A DNA stretch of 57,939 nt from Nitrospira sp. UBA2082 (GCA_002331335.1 DCZO01000035.1:138210-196148); one strand, 5' to 3'; positions 9,799 through 19,289 are shown, numbered from the stretch's first letter. Notes: generated from the sequence alone by a model not told the origin. Made by a program: numbers and translations.

Positions 9799-9802
9799 GG
9801 CA

Positions 9803-10879
9803 TCACCGCAACTTGAGCGTACTGAGGCTGAGCAGCGCCAGCAGAATCGCGATAATCCACAACCGCACCACCACTTTGGGCTCTTCCCAGCCTTTCATTT
9901 CGAAATGGTGGTGAATCGGCGCCATCAAGAAGATGCGTTTCCCCCTCGACTTGAACGACAGGACCTGAAAAATGACCGAAACCGCTTCTATTACGAACAC
10001 CCCTCCGACCATGACCAGCAACAGTTCATGCTTACTGATGACTGCCACCGTTCCTAACGCCGCGCCGAGCGGAAGCGATCCCACATCTCCCATGAACACG
10101 GAAGCCGGATAGGTGTTGAACCATAGGAACCCCAGACTCGATCCCAGGATTGCCGCAGTGAACACAGCCAGCTCTCCGGCTCCCTCGATATGAGGAATCA
10201 AGAGGTATTCAGACATCAGTCGGTGACCCGTCACATAGGCCACCACAGTGTACGCGAGTGCGGCGATCATGATCGGACCGACCGCGAGTCCATCGAGGCC
10301 GTCGGTGAGGTTCACAGCATTTGAGCTGCCGACGATGACGAGCACCGCGAAGGCCACGTAGAACACGCCGAGGTCCGGCGTAAACGATTTGAAGAAGGGC
10401 ACGCTGAGCTTCGTGCTGTAACCGGGCAAGAAATACAGAACGAGCGCGACAGCCAACGCGACGCAGACTTGCGCCGTGAACTTCTGCCGCGCCGTCAATC
10501 CTTTTGATTGGGCCTTCACGAATTTGAGATAGTCATCCGCGAATCCAATGGCGAAAAATCCCAGCGTGGCGCCAAGCACCAGCCAAATGATAGGCCGCGA
10601 GATGTCGGCCCACAGCAGAGTGGACAGGGTGACAGCGAAGATAATGAGGATTCCACCCATCGTCGGCGTCCCACTTTTGGCCAGATGCCGCTTCGGCCCG
10701 TCGTCACGGATCTGTTGCCCCAACTTGATCTCTTGCAACTTCCGGATCACGGACGGCGCCAGGACAAACGCGATCAGAAACGCGGTGACAGCGGCGTAAA
10801 TAATGCGGAAGCTCTGATAGCGGAACACGTTCAGGAACGAAAATTCCGTATGCAGTGGATAGAGCCAGTTATACAGCAT
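9803..10879 (-). CDS. mraY: Phospho-N-acetylmuramoyl-pentapeptide-transferase MraY
   Basis: Integral membrane enzyme that transfers phospho-MurNAc-pentapeptide to undecaprenyl phosphate to make lipid I. The 358-residue, roughly ten-helix protein carries the family signatures GTPTMGG, the aspartate motif FADDYLKFVKAQSKGL, the NLTDGLDGLAVG segment and PIHHHFEMKGWEEPKVV near the C-terminus. Its stop is 4 bases before the murD start. Family assignment is unambiguous. Confidence 0.98.
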   Translation of the reverse strand: MLYNWLYPLHTEFSFLNVFRYQSFRIIYAAVTAFLIAFVLAPSVIRKLQEIKLGQQIRDDGPKRHLAKSGTPTMGGILIIFAVTLSTLLWADISRPIIWLVLGATLGFFAIGFADDYLKFVKAQSKGLTARQKFTAQVCVALAVALVLYFLPGYSTKLSVPFFKSFTPDLGVFYVAFAVLVIVGSSNAVNLTDGLDGLAVGPIMIAALAYTVVAYVTGHRLMSEYLLIPHIEGAGELAVFTAAILGSSLGFLWFNTYPASVFMGDVGSLPLGAALGTVAVISKHELLLVMVGGVFVIEAVSVIFQVLSFKSRGKRIFLMAPIHHHFEMKGWEEPKVVVRLWIIAILLALLSLSTLKLR

Positions 10880-10938
10880 GACCTTATGACAATTTCCGCG
10901 GCCCGGCGTTCCTTACGCCAAACCTAGCGCAAAGCCGA

Positions 10939-12387
10939 TTACGAGGCCTTCCTCGCCACACGCTTTGTTCCGTGCAGTGCTTGGACCACTTGTTCCATCT
11001 TCATCCCGCGCGATGCCTTCGCCAGGACAACATCTCCCTGTTTCACGACAGCTTTTGCGGCGGTGGCGGCGGCCGACGCATCTGGCACCAGAATGATCCT
11101 GTCCCGATCGAACCCCGCCCGTTCCGCTCCTTCCGCCAAACTCCTGCCCAACGTGCCACAAACGATAAGCTGATCGATGCCCTGCTGCGCCACGAAAGCA
11201 CCGACCTCCCTGTGCAGCGAGGCGGCATCAGCTCCCAGTTCCAGCATGTCGCCCAATACGGCGATCTTCTTCCGCCCCTCGCCCCTTTGCACCAGCAACT
11301 GGACGGCGGCCTTCATGGACGCCGGATTCGCATTGTAACAGTCGTTGATAACCGTGACTCCGTGGCTGACGAAGACTTGCGACCGCATCGCCGCAGGCCG
11401 AAACCGGGAGAGCCCCTGTGCGATGACCGCTCCCGGAAGACCGAGCACGGCGCCGACCGCCGCCGCAGCCAGAGCGTTGCTGATGTTGTGAGCGCCCTGC
11501 ACGTGAATGCGGACGATGGTGTGGCGCACCTTCCCCGGCAACAATAACCGAAAGATCGAGCCGTTACGCCCATCGGATTTCACATCCATGGCGCGGACAT
11601 CGGCCTTTGCAGATAACCCAAAGGACATCAGGCGGCATCGGGCCCTTGCCGCCAGGTAATCGTAGTAGAGATCATCCGCATTCAATACCGCTGTACCTTC
11701 GGGCGGGAGCAAGTCGAGCAATTCCGCTTTCGACTGTGCAGATCCCTCCATGCTTCCAAAAAATTCCAAATGGTCCGGACCGATATTCGTAATGACGCCG
11801 ATGGTAGGCCGCGCCATTTCGCAGAGCCTGGTTGTCTGGCCGATCTGATCGACCCCCATCTCAATGACCGCCCCTTCGTGACGCCCATTGAGGTGAAAGA
11901 GTGTCTGCGGAACTCCGATACGATTGTTGAGATTCCCCTCCGTCTTCAGAATCTTCCAACGATGGGCCATCACGCTCGCGACCATTTCTTTCGTGGTCGT
12001 CTTGCCATTGCTTCCCGTCACCGCCACGACCGGAATATCAAACCGGCTCCGATGGTGAGTCGCAAGCTGTTGGTACGCGAACAACGGATCGCGGACACCC
12101 AGGATAAACGGCACTGTCCGCTTCGACGCCGGTTTGACGGCGAGCGACCCCACGGGATACGCATCGTGGACGATCGCGCCCACGGCTCCCCGCGACAACG
12201 CAGCCCCGACGAAGTCATGTCCGTCGAAGCGATCACCCTTCATCGCCAAGAACAGATCGCCTGGGCGAATCGACCGGCTATCGATACTGATCCATCGGAT
12301 CGGCAACTTCATCCAGCCAGACGTCTCGCCGGCCAAAACCTTGGTGCTGATAACTTCCCTCAACTCTTCGACGGTAAATAGCGGCAT
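10939..12387 (-). CDS. murF: UDP-MurNAc-tripeptide--D-Ala-D-Ala ligase MurF
   Basis: Mur ligase that adds the D-Ala-D-Ala dipeptide made by Ddl. The 482-residue protein has the N-terminal substrate domain (ISIDSRSIRPGDLFLAMKGDRFDGHDF), the ATP loop VAVTGSNGKTTTKEMVASV, and the NDCYNANPASMKAAVQLL motif diagnostic of MurF. The C-terminal ligase domain ends with a basic tail (GTKRVARKAS). It lies between murE and mraY with gaps of about 40-60 bases. Confidence 0.97.
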   Translation of the reverse strand: MPLFTVEELREVISTKVLAGETSGWMKLPIRWISIDSRSIRPGDLFLAMKGDRFDGHDFVGAALSRGAVGAIVHDAYPVGSLAVKPASKRTVPFILGVRDPLFAYQQLATHHRSRFDIPVVAVTGSNGKTTTKEMVASVMAHRWKILKTEGNLNNRIGVPQTLFHLNGRHEGAVIEMGVDQIGQTTRLCEMARPTIGVITNIGPDHLEFFGSMEGSAQSKAELLDLLPPEGTAVLNADDLYYDYLAARARCRLMSFGLSAKADVRAMDVKSDGRNGSIFRLLLPGKVRHTIVRIHVQGAHNISNALAAAAVGAVLGLPGAVIAQGLSRFRPAAMRSQVFVSHGVTVINDCYNANPASMKAAVQLLVQRGEGRKKIAVLGDMLELGADAASLHREVGAFVAQQGIDQLIVCGTLGRSLAEGAERAGFDRDRIILVPDASAAATAAKAVVKQGDVVLAKASRGMKMEQVVQALHGTKRVARKAS

Positions 12388-12424
12388 GAGAATCCCCTGT
12401 TACGCCCCGCGGACGTTGACTACG

Positions 12425-13927
12425 TTACGCACGAGGCCTATACCGTTCGATGGCTTCACGCGCCACCTCGCGGTCGTCGAAATGGAACTTCTCCTTCCCG
12501 ATGATCTGATAATCTTCATGGCCCTTACCGGCAATCAACACCATGTCGCCGGCACGTGCCTCCCGCACCGCCGCTTCGATCGCTTCCCGCCGATCAGCCA
12601 CTTTCCGATACTGGACGAGCGGCCGCTCTTTCAGTGCCTCAGCCACGCCGACTTCCACTTCTTGCAAGATAGAGTGCGGGTCCTCCGTTCGTGGATTGTC
12701 CGATGTCAGGACAACGACATCACTGTACCGCACGGCAGCCTTTCCCATCTTCGGCCGCTTCCCACGGTCGCGGTCGCCGCCGCAGCCAAAGACCGTAATG
12801 AGACGTCCGGTTTTCAACGCCTGTGCAGCCGTCAGTAGCCGGATCAGTGCGTCTTCCGTATGGGCGTAATCGACGACCACAGTGAACGCCTGCCCCGCTG
12901 TCACGCGCTCGAATCGTCCCGGCACATTGGTCACCTGTCCCACCGCTTCACGCACCTGATCCGGCGTCGCCCCTTCATGGAGCGCAACTCCGATAGCGGA
13001 CAGCAGGTTGTACACGTTGTGCTCACCCACCAGATGGCTCTCGACCGGAAAGGACCCGGCAGGGGTCGCCGCGGTAAAGGTCGTTCCCCCGAGCGACAGA
13101 CGTACGTGTTCAGCCCGAAGATCCGCTTGGGCTTTTAGCGCATAGGTCCAAACCGGAACGGGACACAATGCTTTGATGCGCGGCCCCGCCGGATCGTCCA
13201 CGTTCAGAATGGCGCGCTTGTGAGGCTTATGCGTGCCGGTCAATCCGGTGAAGAGCCGCACCTTCGCTTGGAAGTACTCTTCCATGGTCTTATGAAAATC
13301 GAGATGATCCTGCGTCAAGTTAGAAAAGACGGCAACGTCGTATTCGCACCCGGCGGTGCGGTCCTGAGCCAGAGCATGGGAGGAGACCTCCATAACGGCG
13401 GCAGTACAGCCACCTGCCACCATCTTGGCCAGTAATTGTTGCAACTCGAGCGCGCCCGGCGTCGTGTGCGAGGCCGGAACGGTCTCGGCGCCGATCTGAT
13501 AGGCCACCGTCCCGATCAGCCCGACCCGTCGGCCCAACGCTTCCAGTAAGGCCTTGCATACATAGGAGGTCGTCGTCTTCCCGTTCGTCCCCGTCACACC
13601 GATCATGCGAATCTTCGACGAGGGCTCTCCATAGAATCGGCTACCCAGAAGGCCCAGCGCCTTGCGGGAGTCCGCTACTCGAACAAACGGAACTGACGGA
13701 GTGCCCACCGGCTGCTGCGAAACCAACCCTGCCATTCCGGCTTCCACCGCCGCCATAATGAAACGATGTCCATCAACCTGTTCGCCCCTTACTGCGATGA
13801 ACACACTTCCGGGTTGGACGGACCGGGAATCGTCGGTGAGGGCGCGCACCGGTACGGTGTGATCGCCCCCGCTCTCGATGATCGCAACCTGTCCCTGAAG
13901 CGCCTGGAGCATTGATGCAAACGTCAT
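12425..13927 (-). CDS. murE: UDP-MurNAc-tripeptide synthetase MurE (meso-DAP type)
   Basis: Mur ligase that adds the third stem-peptide residue. The 500-residue protein has DDSRSVQPGSVFIAVRG, the ATP loop GVTGTNGKTTTSYVCKALL, and DNPRTEDP. The DNPR motif marks enzymes that add meso-diaminopimelate rather than lysine, which fits a Gram-negative cell wall. The start at 13927 (MTFASM) is preferred. The frame extends to 13975, but that would run over the ftsI stop and adds 16 non-conserved residues. Confidence 0.96.
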   Translation of the reverse strand: MTFASMLQALQGQVAIIESGGDHTVPVRALTDDSRSVQPGSVFIAVRGEQVDGHRFIMAAVEAGMAGLVSQQPVGTPSVPFVRVADSRKALGLLGSRFYGEPSSKIRMIGVTGTNGKTTTSYVCKALLEALGRRVGLIGTVAYQIGAETVPASHTTPGALELQQLLAKMVAGGCTAAVMEVSSHALAQDRTAGCEYDVAVFSNLTQDHLDFHKTMEEYFQAKVRLFTGLTGTHKPHKRAILNVDDPAGPRIKALCPVPVWTYALKAQADLRAEHVRLSLGGTTFTAATPAGSFPVESHLVGEHNVYNLLSAIGVALHEGATPDQVREAVGQVTNVPGRFERVTAGQAFTVVVDYAHTEDALIRLLTAAQALKTGRLITVFGCGGDRDRGKRPKMGKAAVRYSDVVVLTSDNPRTEDPHSILQEVEVGVAEALKERPLVQYRKVADRREAIEAAVREARAGDMVLIAGKGHEDYQIIGKEKFHFDDREVAREAIERYRPRA

Positions 13928-13949
13928 GTATCGTTCCGCTACACCTCGA

Positions 13950-15671
13950 CTATGACCCGCCGGCCGCCAGCGCAAGCTTGACCGGTTCCGGCGAAGAGAC
14001 CCCCAAGTAACTTAACGCCTGTTCACCGACACGATTGAAGACCGGCGCCGCCACAGCCCCACCCCAGGCTTCTCCCTGCGGCTCATCGATCACGACAATC
14101 ATGGCCAGTCGCGGATTGTCCGCCGGCACATACCCGACAAAAGAACTGACGAACTTGGAATCCGAATAAGTTCCTGTGCGTGGATCGATCTTTTGGGCAG
14201 TTCCGGTTTTCCCGGCGACGCGGAATCCGGAAATCGCGGCTTTCCCACCAGTTCCATCGGTGACAACTCCTTCAAGAATCCTGGTCACCGCACGCGCCGT
14301 TTCCGGCGAGATCACCCGCCGTCTCACATGGGGAAGGATCTGTCGCATCACCTCATCCTGGGCGTCGCGGATTTCCGACACGACGTAGGGCTTCATCAGT
14401 TGCCCACCATTGGCGATCGCAGCAATCGCCGTGACCATTTGCATCGGAGTCACACCGACCTCTTGCCCCATCGAAACGGAGGCCACGGTTCGCCGACCCC
14501 AGGCTTTGGGGTTTTTCAGCAAACCTGTCGCCTCTCCCGGAAGATCGATCTCTGTCCGCGCCCCAAATCCAAAGGCCTGGAGATACTGGTACAACCGCTG
14601 ATCTCCCAGCGCTATGCCGGCCTTAGCTGCACCGATATTGCTGGACTTCTGAATAACCTGCGCGAACGTCAGCCAGCCAAGCTTTTCATGGTCGTGAATG
14701 ACGGTACTCGCGATGGCCATGCTCCCCTGCTCTCCGAACACCAAGGTATCCGGCTTCATCACCCGTTCTTCAATGGCCGCAGCGGCAAGGATCGCTTTCA
14801 TGGTGGAACCAGGCTCATAGGCATCCGTCAATGCGCGATTCCGCCAACGGTCTGGACTCAGGTTGGAGAGGACGTTGGGATCAAAACGGGGGCTGACTGC
14901 CAATGCCAACAGGGCACCACTGTAAGGCTCCAGCACGATCATCGTCCCGGACTTTGCCTGAGCGCGGACAACCGCATTGTCCAATTCTTTTTCCACAATG
15001 TACTGAATCACTTCGTCGACCGTGAGCACGAGGCGATGGCCAGGTGCAGGAGCCTGTTCGGTCTGCTGTCCCTTTGAAAACACCGTACGGCCCTTCGCAT
15101 CTCGCTGTAACACGGTTACCCGTTTCTCACCCTGCAATTCGGTGTCATATCGGCGTTCGATACCCTCCAGCCCCTGGCCATCCATTCCTGAAAAGCCCAA
15201 GAGATGAGACAGAAGGGGGCCCTTGGGATAAAACCGACGCCCCTCCATGACCACACCGATACCCTCGACCCGCGTCCGCTCGAACCACCGCCCCTGTTCA
15301 GGGTCCAACTTTCGCGCCAGCCACACGAACCGGCGATCTTGGCGAAGCTTCTGCTCCAACTCATTGGCCCGAACATGGAGCACCGGCGAAAGCACACGTG
15401 CCGTTTTGGCCGGACTGTCTACATCGGTCGGCACACCAAATACGGACGGCACTTCCAGATTCATCGCCAAAACTTTCCCATTACGATCGACGATCGTGCC
15501 ACGAGCCCCTTCCAGCGACACAGTTTTTTGATGCTGGCGGTCCGCTTTTACCGTCAGTTCGGCGGCCTGCAAGACTTGGAGCGTCACTAACCGGAAGAGG
15601 ACAATGCCAAATCCTCCGAGGAGCACCAACAGCATCACGTAGCGACGAGTGCGCCGAAGAGGGGCAGCCAC
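13950..15671 (-). CDS. ftsI: Septal transpeptidase FtsI (PBP3, class B penicillin-binding protein)
   Basis: Periplasmic DD-transpeptidase anchored by one N-terminal helix; it crosslinks septal peptidoglycan made by FtsW. The 573-residue protein has the membrane segment YVMLLVLLGGFGIVLFRLV, the dimerisation region (LEGARGTIVDRNGKVLA), and the three penicillin-binding motifs: SxxK in EPGSTMKAILA, SxN in QKSSNIGAA and KTG in VAGKTGTAQK. The start is GTG at 15671, and the G of the ftsL TAG stop is shared with it. No PASTA domain is visible. Confidence 0.96.
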   Translation of the reverse strand: MAAPLRRTRRYVMLLVLLGGFGIVLFRLVTLQVLQAAELTVKADRQHQKTVSLEGARGTIVDRNGKVLAMNLEVPSVFGVPTDVDSPAKTARVLSPVLHVRANELEQKLRQDRRFVWLARKLDPEQGRWFERTRVEGIGVVMEGRRFYPKGPLLSHLLGFSGMDGQGLEGIERRYDTELQGEKRVTVLQRDAKGRTVFSKGQQTEQAPAPGHRLVLTVDEVIQYIVEKELDNAVVRAQAKSGTMIVLEPYSGALLALAVSPRFDPNVLSNLSPDRWRNRALTDAYEPGSTMKAILAAAAIEERVMKPDTLVFGEQGSMAIASTVIHDHEKLGWLTFAQVIQKSSNIGAAKAGIALGDQRLYQYLQAFGFGARTEIDLPGEATGLLKNPKAWGRRTVASVSMGQEVGVTPMQMVTAIAAIANGGQLMKPYVVSEIRDAQDEVMRQILPHVRRRVISPETARAVTRILEGVVTDGTGGKAAISGFRVAGKTGTAQKIDPRTGTYSDSKFVSSFVGYVPADNPRLAMIVVIDEPQGEAWGGAVAAPVFNRVGEQALSYLGVSSPEPVKLALAAGGS

Positions 15672-16003
15672 TATCTCCTCACATCGAACGGTTCATGCTT
15701 GGCGACACGCAGTTCCACTGGAGCACCTTGGATGGGCGGTACAGCCAAAGACTCGGCTTGCACCACAATGACCTGCCCCCTCTGAGGCGGGGCCATGCCG
15801 AGCCGTTCCGTCGCGACCTTGGCGATCCGATCAGGCGCACTGAGCGCGGAAACTTTGACACGAAGTTGATCGCGCTCACGTTCGAGTATCGTCTTTTCCT
15901 GCTTGAGTCGCTCGACCTGATACCCTACCCGCACCATGTCCACCCGCTCCCACACGAATAGAAATACCAGACACAACCCCACACACATCGCAAGCAGCCT
16001 CAT
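15671..16003 (-). CDS. ftsL: Cell division protein FtsL
   Basis: Small bitopic division protein, 110 residues, partner of FtsQ and FtsB. It has one membrane helix at the N-terminus (about residues 3-21, LLAMCVGLCLVFLFVWERV) followed by a coiled-coil with heptad leucines (VERLKQEKTILERERDQLRVKV) and the division-protein-like DRIAKVATERLGMAPPQ. The start at 16003 overlaps the rsmH stop as ATGA; the longer in-frame start at 16075 would lie inside rsmH. The assignment rests on position, topology and the C-terminal motif, as sequence conservation in FtsL is low. Confidence 0.9.
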   Translation of the reverse strand: MRLLAMCVGLCLVFLFVWERVDMVRVGYQVERLKQEKTILERERDQLRVKVSALSAPDRIAKVATERLGMAPPQRGQVIVVQAESLAVPPIQGAPVELRVAKHEPFDVRR

Positions 16004-16905
16004 GCGGCCATCCTTTCCGGCAACCTTTCGGCCACCCGCAACTTCGCGCTCCGAGCCCGCGGATTCTCCCGGCATTCCTGCTCAGAGGGAAGAATGGGTT
16101 TCTTTGTGAGCAGCGCCAGGCGCGCAGCGGGACCTTGCGCTAACGATCGAAAGGTGTGCTTCACAATGCGATCCTCCAGAGAGTGGAACGAGATCACACA
16201 AATCCTTCCCCTCGGTGCTAGGACATCGACGGCATCCCGAAGCGACGGCTCCAGCCATTCAAGCTCACGATTCACGGCGATCCGAAGCGCCTGAAATGTC
16301 CTCGTGGCACAGTGAATCCGTCCGTGTCGATAGGCGGGCGGTACGGCTCCTGAAACAAGAGACGCGAGCACGCCCGTCGTCTGGATCGGCCCACGATTTC
16401 GCTCACGCACAATCGCACGAGCAATTCGGCGCGAATAGCGCTCCTCTCCATATTGGAAAATGATGTCGGCGAGTTCTTGCTCCTCACGGCTGTTCACCAA
16501 GTCCGCTGCCGTCTCGCCTGCCTTTTGGTCCATGCGCATATCGAGCGGTCCGTCTTGCATGAAGCTGAACCCGCGGGCGGGATCATCCAGCTGGGGCGAT
16601 GACACGCCGAGATCGAAGAGTACGCCTGCCACGGTTGGCACCCCTATTTCCCCAAGAAGGTTTTTCAAGTCCCGGTAATTTCTCTTTCTCAGGACCACCC
16701 GCTCCCCAAATCTTGCCAGTCGCTCTTGAGAAAATGCGATCGCTCGAACATCTTGATCCAATCCGATCAGCTTCATGACCGAATCAGAACCATCCAAAAC
16801 CATTTCGGCATGCCCACCATATCCCACCGTGCAGTCCAGGATGGTCTTTGGATCATCGTGCATAAGCCATTGCAATACTTCTCTAACTAATACTGGTCTA
16901 TGCAC
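16000..16905 (-). CDS. rsmH: 16S rRNA m4C1402 methyltransferase RsmH (MraW)
   Basis: SAM-dependent methyltransferase acting on C1402 in the ribosomal P site; typically the first or second gene of dcw clusters. The 301-residue protein shows the SAM motif DCTVGYGGHAEMVL, LFDLGVSSPQLDDPARGFSFMQDGPLDMRMD, and the C-terminal VISFHSLEDRIVKHTFR. It appears to use a GTG start (16905). The gene is the promoter-proximal member here, because mraZ, which normally precedes it, is absent. Confidence 0.96.
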   Translation of the reverse strand: MHRPVLVREVLQWLMHDDPKTILDCTVGYGGHAEMVLDGSDSVMKLIGLDQDVRAIAFSQERLARFGERVVLRKRNYRDLKNLLGEIGVPTVAGVLFDLGVSSPQLDDPARGFSFMQDGPLDMRMDQKAGETAADLVNSREEQELADIIFQYGEERYSRRIARAIVRERNRGPIQTTGVLASLVSGAVPPAYRHGRIHCATRTFQALRIAVNRELEWLEPSLRDAVDVLAPRGRICVISFHSLEDRIVKHTFRSLAQGPAARLALLTKKPILPSEQECRENPRARSAKLRVAERLPERMAA

Positions 16906-16926
16906 AGGCTCATCTTTTCGTTATTT

Positions 16927-16950
16927 CCCATTTAACCCCACTTTTACCCA
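16927..16950 (-). promoter_or_regulatory. Three TGGG direct repeats resembling MraZ boxes
   Basis: On the minus strand TGGG occurs three times with exactly 6 bases between copies (plus-strand CCCA at 16927, 16937 and 16947). This 10-bp period is close to the TGGGN5-type boxes bound by MraZ upstream of dcw operons in other bacteria. The repeats lie just downstream of the predicted -10 element and about 20 bases before the rsmH start, so a bound protein would cover the transcription start region. Binding is inferred. Confidence 0.65.
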
Positions 16951-16960
16951 CGCAGCCGGG

Positions 16961-16988
16961 AGTATACTCCCGAAAATCTTGTTGTCAA
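16961..16988 (-). promoter_or_regulatory. Sigma70-type promoter of the dcw cluster
   Basis: On the minus strand a perfect -35 TTGACA (16988-16983) and a -10 TATACT (16966-16961) are separated by 16 bases. The -10 sits in the middle of a perfect 16-bp palindrome, CGGGAGTATACTCCCG (16957-16972), which could be an operator or coincidence. The expected start point is about 50 bases upstream of rsmH. This is the clearest promoter in the window. Confidence 0.75.
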
Positions 16989-17090
16989 TGGGAATTTCAT
17001 TGATTGGACAGGTGCTTATGGATGGTCACCCTCTGACCCAATAATTGATGTTTCATTGACTTCTCCAGGCTTGGGCTAGAAAATGACCGT

Positions 17091-18224
17091 ATGCGTACTC
17101 CAAACCTACAGGCATCGAAGGGTCCCGTCTTTCTCTCGATTGCGCTCGCCATATGCTCCCTCTCTGGGCATTTCTTGATACCGGGGGAAGCGCCCGCGAA
17201 GGAATTCAATCCGGAGAATCCACTCAATACGCCTGCGCCAATCTATTGGTGCCCCGGAAAGACTCAGGATCAACAAATCTCGACGAAGAAAGGCGCCGGC
17301 TGCGAACCCCTGTACGATCAACAGGCGAACGAAACCTTTCGAAGCAAAGCCCAAAAACAGGGCTATGACCTTCCGGACCGTGACCCGATCAAAATTGTGG
17401 AATTGCAGAATGACGCCTCAAAGTTCTCGGAACGCTACCGGAACTTTCTGTCCTGCTGTGTGACATCCGACGAGGCTCCGGCGGAAATCGTCGAGTTGAT
17501 CGACGAAGCCAACCACATTCTCAAAGCTGTCCAGCAAAAAGGCATCTACAACTCAACGGGGTTTGGAATCGGAAGCCGTGCAGACGGCAGCCCTGGCACC
17601 AGCCCCGGCAACGGAACCGGCAACGGTGGTTTAGGCGGGGGGCCTGGACAGGCGCCGAAGCTCGGCACCTTTGCACGCCAATACACGCTCAGCGAGATCG
17701 TTGGGACGGTGGCTCGGGCACGGAATGATCTGTTTGCTCTCAGAGATCGTCTTGAGAAATTAAGAGAGGCGCGCCAAGACGTTGAGGGTGTGGACTACGA
17801 GCGAAGCGGCCGGGTGAAGCAACAGCTGGATGATGAAGAGGATGCAATCCGGAAAGAGTTTTCTTCCAAGAAGCCGCCGTCATCCGCACCCACAGGCATG
17901 GAAATCCAAGACACCACGCTGCGCTCCCGGATCGGCGGCGACATCGAAGACACCAAACTGAATGCCAACTTCGGAGCGGATATCGGCGCCTCCGTGTCTC
18001 CCTATAGCAATGTCGGGGAATCGCTCCGTCCACGGCGAGGAGGCGACATTCACGACAGCGAATTGTCGCATCGGCCCGGGACAGATCTTCAAGACACCAC
18101 GATGCCCAGCAGCACCGGATTCGAGGTTGATCACGCGCAAAACCGCGACGGTTCCTCGACTGTTCAACGCCGCGGGGTCGGTCCCTCGATCGGGGATTCG
18201 GGCCTCAACACGAAGCGCCGGTAA
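17091..18224 (+). CDS. Secreted protein with degenerate C-terminal repeats, function unknown
   Basis: The 377-residue protein was not recognised. An N-terminal signal-like segment (VFLSIALAICSLSGHFLIPGEAPA) suggests export. The next 130 residues contain several cysteines (YWCPGKTQ, GAGCEPLYD, FLSCCVTS). A glycine- and proline-rich linker (about 155-185) is followed by a charged helical stretch. The last 100 residues contain loosely repeated units with the pattern I-x-DT-x-L followed by G-x-DI, seen at least four times. The gene is divergent from the dcw cluster and convergent with the next gene, 12 bases away. No Shine-Dalgarno is obvious at this ATG, so the exact start is uncertain. Confidence 0.75.
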   Translation: MRTPNLQASKGPVFLSIALAICSLSGHFLIPGEAPAKEFNPENPLNTPAPIYWCPGKTQDQQISTKKGAGCEPLYDQQANETFRSKAQKQGYDLPDRDPIKIVELQNDASKFSERYRNFLSCCVTSDEAPAEIVELIDEANHILKAVQQKGIYNSTGFGIGSRADGSPGTSPGNGTGNGGLGGGPGQAPKLGTFARQYTLSEIVGTVARARNDLFALRDRLEKLREARQDVEGVDYERSGRVKQQLDDEEDAIRKEFSSKKPPSSAPTGMEIQDTTLRSRIGGDIEDTKLNANFGADIGASVSPYSNVGESLRPRRGGDIHDSELSHRPGTDLQDTTMPSSTGFEVDHAQNRDGSSTVQRRGVGPSIGDSGLNTKRR

Positions 18225-18236
18225 GTTCCGTTTCGA

Positions 18237-19289
18237 TCATCCCTCCCGCACAGTCGGCATCGGCTCCCACATTTCCCCCGCATTCACGCTGCGATACAAG
18301 CCACTGCCGTTGGTGCCGGCATAGAACAGGTTCGGATCCGTCCCGCTCTGCGCGATCGAGCGGATATTCGTCGTCGCAAGCCCGTTATTCAGCGTCTTCC
18401 ACGTCTCACCGCCGTCTTCACTGCAATGCACCCCATCCCGTCCGGCGAGATAGATCACGTTCTTTCTGGCGCGATCCAACACCATCGCCATGATCATCTG
18501 GTCGGGCAACGATGCGCCGATCCGCTGCCATGCCTGACCGCCGTCTACAGTCTTATAGAGCCCGCTCAGCGTCGCGGCATACACCGTATCCGGCTCGAAG
18601 GGATCGACCAGAATCGACGTCACGTTCAGCGCGCGCGACGTTTTCACCATGCCCGGCGGCACCAATCCATTGTTCACCTTCTCCCAATGGCCTGCTTGAT
18701 CGACCGACTTGTACACACCGCCGCTCGTACCGGCATACAGAATCTGTCTCCTCGTCGGATCCATGCCGAGCGTCACGACCATGAGGACTTCCTTCATGCC
18801 GTCCATCCGCTTGGACCAATTCTCGCCGCCGTTCTTCGTTTCATATACGCCCATCGTCGTTGCGAGATAAATATGTTGATTGTCGGACGGATCGAAGAGG
18901 AACTGGTTGACGACCGAGGTAATCGTTGCATCGTCCAGCCCCGTGCGCATCGAAATCCAGCGCTGGCCGCCGTCGTGGCTCTTAAAAACCGCGTCGCCTT
19001 TCGTACCGGCATAGACCGTGGCCGGATACACTGGATCGACCGCCATCGAAATGACGCGCGAATAGCTCATGCCGCGCGACAAATTCGTCCAGGTCCGGCC
19101 GCCGTCCCGTGTCTTATAAATGTAGTCGTTCGTAGCGACGTAGATGATGTCGGGGCTCTTGGGATGCAGTTGAATGACGACGATCGCATCGCTGCGATTG
19201 CAGCCGAAGAGCGCCCAGATAACGAGCAGAAGAAGTCCTGATCCTATCAACTGTCTAAGGATGGTCAGGTGACTCCCAACTGCGCGCAT
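18237..19289 (-). CDS. Lipoprotein with BNR/YCF48-type beta-propeller repeats
   Basis: About 350 residues. An N-terminal hydrophobic stretch ends in a lipobox-like WALFGC, so the mature protein is probably a membrane-anchored lipoprotein. The rest consists of repeated blades with the sialidase/BNR pattern (YKTRDGGRTWTNL, FKSHDGGQRWISM, YETKNGGENWSKR, YKTVDGGQAWQRI, HCSEDGGETWKTL), each preceded by a D-P-x3-x-YAGT-like strand. Such propellers serve as scaffolds, for example the YCF48/HCF136 assembly factor; no catalytic residues were identified. The start at 19289 lies inside a repeat element, and the frame is open to 19391, so the start is unsure. Confidence 0.82.
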   Translation of the reverse strand: MRAVGSHLTILRQLIGSGLLLLVIWALFGCNRSDAIVVIQLHPKSPDIIYVATNDYIYKTRDGGRTWTNLSRGMSYSRVISMAVDPVYPATVYAGTKGDAVFKSHDGGQRWISMRTGLDDATITSVVNQFLFDPSDNQHIYLATTMGVYETKNGGENWSKRMDGMKEVLMVVTLGMDPTRRQILYAGTSGGVYKSVDQAGHWEKVNNGLVPPGMVKTSRALNVTSILVDPFEPDTVYAATLSGLYKTVDGGQAWQRIGASLPDQMIMAMVLDRARKNVIYLAGRDGVHCSEDGGETWKTLNNGLATTNIRSIAQSGTDPNLFYAGTNGSGLYRSVNAGEMWEPMPTVREG

